Source of the DNA: Hofstenia miamia
Taxonomy: Eukaryota > Xenacoelomorpha > Acoela > Hofsteniidae
Reading direction: 5' to 3'
NCBI GenBank assembly: GCA_900660155.1
Contig: CABFPE010000042.1
Location: forward strand, 1,580,823-1,618,786
Length of the DNA: 37,964 bases
A model generated the notes under the pieces. That model did not search any database and had not been told where the DNA came from. It saw nothing but the letters and a program-made list of their open reading frames with translations. Below are positions 31,780 to 37,964 of this stretch, piece after piece; positions within the stretch are counted from its first letter, which is position 1; every line of letters starts with the position of its first letter. Position numbers and translations under genes: made by a program.

Positions 31780-32917
31780 CTAAATTGATACTCCATTACA
31801 GGCTACAATAATTGATGCAGCACAAATATTTTTCAAAAGCATTTCTCTTAGAAAATAAGTTTATTTGTATTTATGCAGAAATTTTTGAAACTATATTTCC
31901 GTTCTTTCTTAATAAGGCAGAATTTGTAACATTTTTAATTGTATGAAAAACGAAATTTTAGTTGATACAACATAATTTTACAACTTGTTTGAATTTATGT
32001 CTTTGTATATATAAATTTTACTTTTACATTATTTATATTTCTTTGAAATTTATATGAAATTGTCAAGTGAGAAATATTATAATTTTTGTCTACGAATACA
32101 TTTATCCATTGAACTAATATTATATATAATTTTTTTGTAAATCACTACTGACGTAAAACAAGTGTAATCATTTGAAAATATTTTTTTAACAGGCTTGGTT
32201 TTTTATTTTTTTCGAAGCTTAATTTGAATTTAAGTAATTGATTTAAAAAAAAATAATTTAGAAGTTCATGTATTTTGCTACTCATTACAAATTGAGCATT
32301 GATTGCACAAAAACTGTGGTAAGCTTGTCTTGTGCTTGCAAATAATTATCAAACTCGATTTACCATTATTAAAATATTTATTTATTTACGATAGATGGCG
32401 TATTTTTTAAAATGAAAGCATAATGCAAATAAAAAATTTGTTGATGTAAAATTTCCACTTATGGTGTACTAAACATTGGATAAAATATAAAATATGGTCC
32501 TTAAATTTGCAATTTAAAATAACTTAACTGTGTAAAAGAATGTGCCTTAGAATGAACAAAAGACGCTATTTATTGGCAGCAAACGTTTCTAAAACAATAT
32601 TTTAAATCTTTACTATTATTTATACATAAAAACATTGACGTGATTGTAAAATATTTGTCAGCTTCATAAATTCTAAAAAAATCACTTAATGTATGATGCA
32701 TTGAATACAAGGACGTACTCATGATTTTTTACGGGATGATCTTAGTCATGATCAAGTTCGAAAATATAAATATTGAAAATTTTAATATTTTTTTTTGACA
32801 TGTATCTAATCTAAAACAATTTTGAAAACCTAACGGTGGAACATTCCACCATGTCCCCTCTTGGGTACTCCACTGCTATGTTAATGCTAAATTTAAGTAA
32901 TCATATTTACAAAATAC

Positions 32918-33088
32918 CTTGCAGTAAACTTTAAAGCTGATCTCATCTTTGTTGTCCGTGTCAAGTCTGCCTTGTTTTCCAGTGGAAGTAAAACTGATAT
33001 ATTTTCTTGGGAATTTGACAGATTCAAATATGACACTTCTATCCTTCTGTTGTAAAATTTTGAATTCACAGTGCGTTCCTCCTCTCAT
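32918..33088 (-). CDS. Beta-trefoil-like exon of the LOXHD1-like gene (exon n-2)
   Basis: 171 bp, 57 codons, phase 0 in and out, CTTTAG acceptor and GTATTT donor. It reads MRGGTHCEFKILQQKDRSV, FESVKFPRKYISFTSTGKQG and DEISFKVYCK. The first ATG is not a start codon but a codon directly after the splice site. 'F+....V.FESV.FP.+Y+SF...G' is a beta-trefoil repeat. The downstream intron is 1,138 bp. Confidence 0.8.
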
Positions 33089-33890
33089 CTAAAGTTTTCC
33101 CATTACGTGAAAATATGAGAAATCGGTCTATCCAATTAATAAATTTATTTAAAAGAATAAAAATCAATACAGAGGATTTTGAAACCATGTGACCATCCAT
33201 AACAGAAACGGAATTGGTCGGGCCGAAATTTCATTAAAATTCAGGAGAAGTCAGCTTGACCAGGATTCGGTTTGAAGCTATTGAACTTTTGAAAAGTGCC
33301 TACATGTTTTTAATTTATTTGATAATTTGTAATTTAAGTCTTAAAACTATAATTATTGTGTAAATTATTGTTTTATAATAATAGAAATGTGTTCGATTTT
33401 TTTATTTAGAGCCGCTTTCGCTTTTGGACCGAAAAATATTACTTAGGGTTGAAATAGGGTTTAGCAATTATAATGTTAGGGCCCTTTTCATCTCTGATCC
33501 ATAATCGGATTCTTGATACAATTACCATAACCAATTCTAAGTTCATCATCGCAACAATTGATCAATTTTAACTGATCAATTAAACTACCATATAGATTAC
33601 TATAGTAAAGTTACTTGATTTAAGAATTTCAATGTTTTCCTTTGCAGATGTAGACTTAGCATAAATATATCTATTTCTCTGATTTACAAGTAACCCGAAG
33701 CATTTAGCATTGGACTCAAGACCAAACAGATGGTTAATGTCTTACTACCCAGCCTACAGATTGATAAACCTTATTACCTTAATGTATTAGGTAAACCACA
33801 TTATAACCTCAATGGTTTACTTAGATTCTAAGATTACATAAATTTACTAATAATACCAAGAGATTTTATATTTAATATTTGCTAGCTTAC

Positions 33891-33997
33891 CTCTGCATAA
33901 AGTTTGTGATTATCTATTCCAAGATGAAAACCAGAATGAAGGCTGGATTGGAAAACACGACTGTTATCTTTGCATTTGTATTTTACTCTAAGCGAAC
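33891..33997 (-). CDS. Short exon of the LOXHD1-like gene (exon n-3)
   Basis: 107 bp: two bases completing a codon (Cys with the T of the previous exon), then 35 codons, SLRVKYKCKDNSRVFQSS and LHSGFHLGIDNHKLYAE. AATTTAG acceptor, GTAAGC donor, phase 0 exit. 'F.S..H.G.HLGID...+YA' matches the trefoil repeat pattern of its neighbours. The downstream intron is 802 bp. Confidence 0.8.
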
Positions 33998-34064
33998 CTA
34001 AATTTAAATTTGTCATTTGCAATGTTGGAAATCGTACTAGGGAGTGTAATTCATGCCAACTTAC

Positions 34065-34194
34065 AGAATTTGTCGTCTGGTTCTCCAGTAGCTGTCATCG
34101 TAGCATCACCTTTGATTCTTAATGCTTGATTCGCTGCCTCATTTATAAAAACTAACTCGTTGCCTTTTTCATATTTCCACTGTTCAATTTCCCA
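34065..34194 (-). CDS. Exon of the LOXHD1-like gene (exon n-4), most upstream exon supported
   Basis: 130 bp, phase 0 in and phase 1 out, ATTTAG acceptor and GTAAGT donor. It reads WEIEQWKYEKGNELVFINEA, ANQALRIKGDATMTATGEPD and DKF plus one base. 'W......G..+.F.N.A....LR+.GD....TG' fits the opening strands of a beta-trefoil. Only 67 bp separates it from the next exon. The upstream partner must end in phase 0. Together the five exons add 799 bp, and with the PLAT exon 963 bp, all in one frame. Confidence 0.8.
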
Positions 34195-34469
34195 CTAAAT
34201 CATATAGGTGAAAAGTAATAGGCATACTCTGTCCACTACATAATCCCACTAGAAAAAATGTTCACAATTTAACACAAATCTGTCAAAAGCGATATGTTTT
34301 TCTTACAAATAGAATTCGTGAAACAATATGCTTTAGAAAACAGAAGTTTTGTGACAAATTGTATACATAGATAATATAAATATTTGGTAGCACTCAATCA
34401 TGCTTAAATTCACAACAAAAAACAACGCTATGTAACATTAATTCTAATAAAACATTGCGTTGTTCTCGT

Positions 34470-34823
34470 AAGGGTTGCCGTGGATCAGATATTTTTCGAT
34501 CCATGTCCAATCCAATTTGAAAAATGTGAATGTGCCGATCCATAGAGGACCTATATCCACCATAAATAATTTCCGAAGAAACACTTAGGACAAACGCGCA
34601 TTTCTTGAGTTATTTTAAGCAAGGACTAATACTTTTATTGTTCAGTTTAAGCTTTTTTACTTAAAAATTTACCATAAAGAATGAATAAATTTATCTGTTA
34701 TTCCTTATTTTTGATTCTTAAATATCCATGGAAATCCATAAAAATAAATTTCGTGATCCATATCTTGTGGATATCCATGGATCAATTCGATCCATAGCTA
34801 GTCCTAGATCCCCGGCAACCCTG
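34470..34823. mobile_element. hAT-type MITE, 354 bp, with perfect 8-bp target duplication
   Basis: Left end AAGGGTTGCCG and right end, inverted, CAGGGTTGCCGGGGATC share AGGGTTGCCG. GTTCTCGT stands immediately outside both ends (34462-34469 and 34824-34831). Eight-base duplications and CAGGGTTGCC-like ends are hAT marks. The interior has repeated (G/C)GATCCAT motifs and no coding frame. It lies upstream of the exon at 34065-34194, in presumed intron. Confidence 0.85.
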
Positions 34824-34831
34824 GTTCTCGT

Positions 34832-35067
34832 TCACAACCATGCGTAAACAGAGCTGACCGTAAACCACTCGTGTTCGATCCACAACTGTGGAACGGATTG
34901 AAAAGCCTGAGCAGACTGATACGGCGCATTTGTTTGAGGATAAAATGACTGCCTTGAAGAAGTGTACTGATCTTTGTATTGGGTAATGAAAACACTTTTT
35001 GACTTAATCACTGGACTATCGGATCTTGATGTAAAGTCCAAAGGCGGCTTATCAGGAAATGATGTTA
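34832..35067 (-). CDS. Candidate Ser/Gln/Tyr-rich coding block, exon uncertain
   Basis: After an AATCAG acceptor the minus strand reads two bases and then SFPDKPPLDFTSRSDSPVIK, VFITQYKDQYTSSRQSF, QTNAPYQSAQAFQ and QLWIEHEWFTVSSVYAWL before a TGA at 34832-34834. The composition (Ser, Gln, Pro, Tyr) and lack of low-complexity DNA suggest real coding sequence. A weak donor (ACG|GTCAGC, near 34862) would give the phase-0 exit that the exon at 34065-34194 needs. Otherwise this is the last exon of another gene. Family not recognised. The hAT-type MITE lies right beside it. Confidence 0.35.
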
Positions 35068-35334
35068 CTGATTAAGACAATTAAATAATATAATGATTTA
35101 AAATGCTTCTTCAGAATATCTGTTGATTAATACAAGGAATATCTTACATATATATCAAAATTGATCAAGTACGATAGAGTTAAGCAAGTTCCAATATGAC
35201 AGACTAATCAAATATAGGGTGAGCTTTTGATATAATAAACTCTATGATCTGATTAACGCTATTGGCAATATTTATATAGCTTAAATTCAATTTTTCCACA
35301 TTTGATAAGTTTAAATGCCCTTTTGGCTTATACA
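35068..35334. other. Non-coding spacer
   Basis: AT-rich, no exon or repeat recognised. Confidence 0.4.
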
Positions 35335-35925
35335 TAAAAGAACAAAAGTGACAAATACAGGCTATGTAGGAAAGAATTGGAGACATTAGCAAGGTGATAG
35401 CCATATGCACAGAATGAGTATAAGTATAAGCAAGACAAGCTGGGACGAATGGTACATTGGTGCTTATGCAGTCAGTATAGGTTAGAAGAAGGCGGCATAA
35501 ACCACAATGCGTCATAAAAAATTAGAAGGTTAGGATAATATGAGACTTCAATATACAAACTAGCAAAGTGATAGAAGCATGGAGGCCAGAAAGAATAAGA
35601 ACAGTGATAAACATAGCAGTAACAAAGAACAAGAATGTACAAGGCAAGGAGGAAGACAAGATAGATAAGTACAAGCAGTTGGCAAAGAAAATGGGGAGGT
35701 TGTGGAAGCTGAAGTAATTCAAGAAGCAGTTAGAGCACTGGGAGCAGTAAGTAAGAATCATGGGATATATTTGGAGTGTGGAGGGGCTGTAGTACAAAAT
35801 GCAACACTGTTAGAAAGAGATATAGTCCTGAGGAAAGCCTTCAGACTTCCTGGAAATTGGTGAGTTACCGAGCTGAGAGGCTCACCAGCGTGAAGCTGTG
35901 AAAAGGAATGAAATAATAATAATGA
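35335..35925 (+). pseudogene. C-terminal tail of a second type of non-LTR retrotransposon
   Basis: Plus strand, frameshifted. In order: KNKSDKYRLCRKELETL (about 35340, a C-x2-C zinc-binding site), QNEYKYKQDKLGRMVHW (about 35410-35460), WRPERIRTVINIAVT (about 35580), DKIDKYKQLAKKMGRLWKLK (about 35655-35715), VIQEAVRALGAVSK (about 35720) and NATLLERDIVLRKAF (about 35800). This follows the tail found after RT in many invertebrate non-LTR elements: zinc site, 'RRPD..+D.AVP', 'EK..KY..L..E+.R+W', 'V.VVIGALG', 'LQK..LLGTA.ILRKVL'. The 3' end is an AATAATAATAAT tail at 35911-35922. The RT itself is missing (5' truncation). Confidence 0.7.
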
Positions 35926-35936
35926 TCCCACTGCCT

Positions 35937-36019
35937 GCACCTACAATAGGAAAACGCAAAGCTCATCACAAGGGAAGACGTCCTGCAATTAATAATGCTA
36001 TTGTCTTTCCCAACACGAA
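35937..36019 (+). other. Weak exon-like stretch on the plus strand
   Basis: Between a CACCTACAATAG acceptor-like site and AAG|GTATAT the plus strand reads KRKAHHKGRRPAINNAIVF. Basic and open, but only about 70 bp, with no family recognised. Could be chance. Confidence 0.15.
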
Positions 36020-36835
36020 GGTATATCCATTAACATTATTTCATATGTAACATGAATTGAGGAAAACACTTTGTTGATTTTGAAAACCTCATTTTGAAAT
36101 TGTGGTAAATATACTCTTCAAAAAGTATGGTCTGACTTTGAAATTTTAACTAAGTCACTATTGTTGAATAATGTTTTTTGTTGGCAACATGCATTAACAC
36201 TCATTAATTTTCCAATCAAATTGGTATGTTTTTTTTCTCACACAGAATTCGGAGTCATTCCAATAACTATTTGTTGTAGCTTGTCTACATATTTAAAGTT
36301 GTTGGTAAAGTGTAGATATTTAAATAGAATTTCCTTTAGGCTCCTTATAGCTCTTTTTGAGCATACAGCCTTCATGTTTGAATTTGTACTATACAATATA
36401 ATTTTATTTCTTTTACAAAAATTGAAAAATTCACCTCTGAATTCACTTCCACGAACAATCCAAATTCGGTTAAACATGACGCCAGTTCTTAAATTTTTTA
36501 AAAGCAGACAACACATGGCTAGGTTTTTTACTTCGCAAAGGTTGTACACGAATTTTTTTAGATAAAATATCATAACAAACAAGTAAGTATTTTATTCCTC
36601 TATTGTACAAAGCTAGAGATTCCACCACCGCTAATCCATAGTCCAAATTTCATCAATTCCAAATTTAATAACACGTTGATGGGGAAATGTATATGTATCA
36701 CTTGTTGCGAGAAAGTTTTTCACATTTTGCAGGGTAATTTTCGGAAATTTCAATTTAGCTTTATGATATAGTTTATTAATTCCACCAAAACTCGCTGATG
36801 TACAGTTGATGCAAGTGCTTATCCATATTTCAAAC
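36020..36835 (-). pseudogene. Polinton/Maverick-like integrase, broken
   Basis: Minus strand, several frames. 36800-36600: SFGGINKLYHKAKLKFP, a segment ending TYTFPHQR and then DEIWTMD, covering the N-terminal zinc-binding-like region and the first catalytic Asp. 36582-36238: RGSEFRGEFFNF (second catalytic block), a segment around KAVCSKR (where a Glu is normally found), YVDKLQQIV and GMTPNS. 36140-36020: LVKISKSDHT and YLPQFQNEVFKINKVF, matching the C-terminal DNA-binding part. Such integrases insert the ends of Polintons, large self-replicating virus-like DNA elements. The stretch between the first Asp and 36582 is lost or unreadable. Inactive. Confidence 0.7.
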
Positions 36836-37110
36836 TAGTTCCATAATAGCAGTTGCTTCGTATTTATATTTTTGTAAACGTTTTTGTTTTTAATCAAGTG
36901 GTCGTGGATTGTGCCAATATCCTTTAAAATATCACACACAAGTTTTGACAGTCTTGTATTAGGTGTTTGTACATAATCCTTAAATTCGTTATGTGACATT
37001 GAGCCAGCGCCAGTGTAAATCTTATCACCATGTAAAAAAACAACTGTATTTGGATCATTAAAAAATTCTTTCACTGAATCATCATTATTATTATTACTGA
37101 AATTTAACAT
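36836..37110 (-). pseudogene. Uncharacterised open frame next to the Polinton-like integrase
   Basis: 91 codons, MLNFSNNNNDDSVKEFF to NTKQLLLWN, hydrophilic and Asn/Asp/Lys-rich, with no membrane segment. The pattern 'HGDKIYTGAGS...' followed by LSKLVCDILKDIGTIH recalls small proteins of unknown role seen beside integrases in such elements. It is directly upstream of the integrase on the same strand and is probably part of the same insertion. Start codon choice is uncertain. Confidence 0.4.
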
Positions 37111-37404
37111 GTGGTGATGTTAATTTAGAAGTTTTTTCAAATAATCATCATTGTACTGGCGTTTTACATCAGGGTAGGTGTTTTGAACAGAATTTAATTT
37201 TACTTGTATATTGTCATTAATCGTTGATTTTTGTTGTGTAGCATCGTTTTTTATAACATTGTTGACTGACTGATTGTAGTATTCTGTTAACGATTGTAAT
37301 TTTCCAAAGAAATAAGCACCATTTCAACTGTCGTCATTATAGAATATGTAAAATTTATTTAATCATGCATTATATATGCTCTTTCATAATGCGTAATATA
37401 CAAT
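37111..37404. other. Spacer between Polinton-like fragments
   Basis: No frame with family features. Likely decayed interior of the same element. Confidence 0.4.
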
Positions 37405-37861
37405 TTAAAAATTTAAGACCATTTGGAGTTTTGAATTTTGAAATTTTTCGAACACTTGATTTTTTAGTAGTGCGGTCTCTGCATATTGACGAAGATTTAA
37501 AAATATTTTTCGTTTATCTCCTAGTGGAATGATTCCATGCTGGATATTGTAGACAATGCCGGGTATTAAATTTAGAATTTCTTTGTCTACTAGCAAAACT
37601 AACTTAGTTTGTCTTGAGCAGACCGCTAGGAACTTGTAAATAGAGGGTTCTTTGATTAAATCCATAGAATTTTTGCACTCCTTCAAGATTTGTAGATAGA
37701 CGTAATTCGTCTGGCATGTCTTGACCAAAGTTTATAAACAAATAACCATATGGCTTACTAACTGCTTTTTTATATGCAGTAACAAATTCACGCATAATAT
37801 TCATCTGAGCTCCTAGAGTTTTCACCTGTAAACGATCGCGTACTGAGTTGAATAGAAACAT
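37405..37861 (-). pseudogene. Second uncharacterised Polinton-associated frame, frameshifted
   Basis: Minus strand in two overlapping frames. The first (37861-37604) has QMNIMREFVTAYKKAVSK, then GYLFINFGQDMPDELRL. The second continues with KLVLLVDKEILNLIPGI and GDKRKIFLNLRQYAETALLK. I recall 'PYGYL+IDL...TP...RL' followed by such a leucine-rich tail from uncharacterised proteins of Polinton-like elements. A frameshift lies at about 37605-37730. The element probably extends past the window's right edge, since no terminal repeat is seen. Confidence 0.4.
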
Positions 37862-37964
37862 TCCAGAAGTATTTTTTTTGAATTAGAGTTGAATAGCATC
37901 CTTTTGAATATATAGAATGTGTAATTAATACAATACCACAATTTAAATGTCTTCAGGCTAAAAC

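Noticed and set aside
36161..36565. 134-codon plus-strand frame resembling a membrane protein
   Set aside because: It is antisense to the Polinton-like integrase, whose motifs explain this stretch.

Overview
The window is AT-rich animal DNA, roughly 70 percent A+T by eye. It holds one spliced host gene in small exons, split by a very long intron, and surrounding sequence crowded with transposable elements at all stages of decay. GT..AG introns, AATAAA signals, CpG decay and the mix of element families point to an invertebrate metazoan. A cnidarian, perhaps a hydrozoan, is my best guess, from the style of the PLAT/beta-trefoil gene and the repeat families. I could not test this.

Layout. 1-3563: decayed CR1/Jockey-like non-LTR retrotransposon (+), with a 521-bp stretch repeated between two single Ns, probably an assembly artefact. 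4465-8488: a complete but dead hAT element (-) whose ends and target duplication can be recognised. 8589-12149: a 3.56-kb block bounded by 82-bp inverted arms and containing a 42-bp minisatellite with higher-order structure. 12762-12925: PLAT-domain exon (-). 14130-16344: 5'-truncated non-LTR retrotransposon (-) with an uninterrupted 669-codon frame (reverse transcriptase plus restriction-like endonuclease). 16885-19204: Tc1/mariner element (-), partly duplicated in tandem. 19793-20070: Ser-Pro-rich terminal exon (-) followed by AATAAA. 20240-21050: fold-back MITE with telomere-like flanks. 24226-26935: Copia remnant (+), split by a 253-bp piggyBac-type MITE. 28010-29493: decayed gene of an unnamed repeat-borne protein family (-). 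31101-34194: five consecutive exons (-) with beta-trefoil-like repeats. 34470-34823: hAT-type MITE. 35335-35925: tail of another non-LTR element (+). 36020-37861: Polinton/Maverick-like remnant (-).

How it fits together. The five exons at 31101-34194 join in phase. The last ends in phase 1, exactly what the PLAT exon at 12762-12925 needs. The simplest model is one minus-strand gene, similar to LOXHD1-type PLAT proteins, with an 18,175-bp intron that has collected most of the transposons. The Ser-Pro-rich terminal exon inside that intron also has a phase-1 acceptor, so it could be an alternative 3' end or belong to a nested gene. No rRNA, tRNA, CRISPR array or prokaryotic gene was seen.
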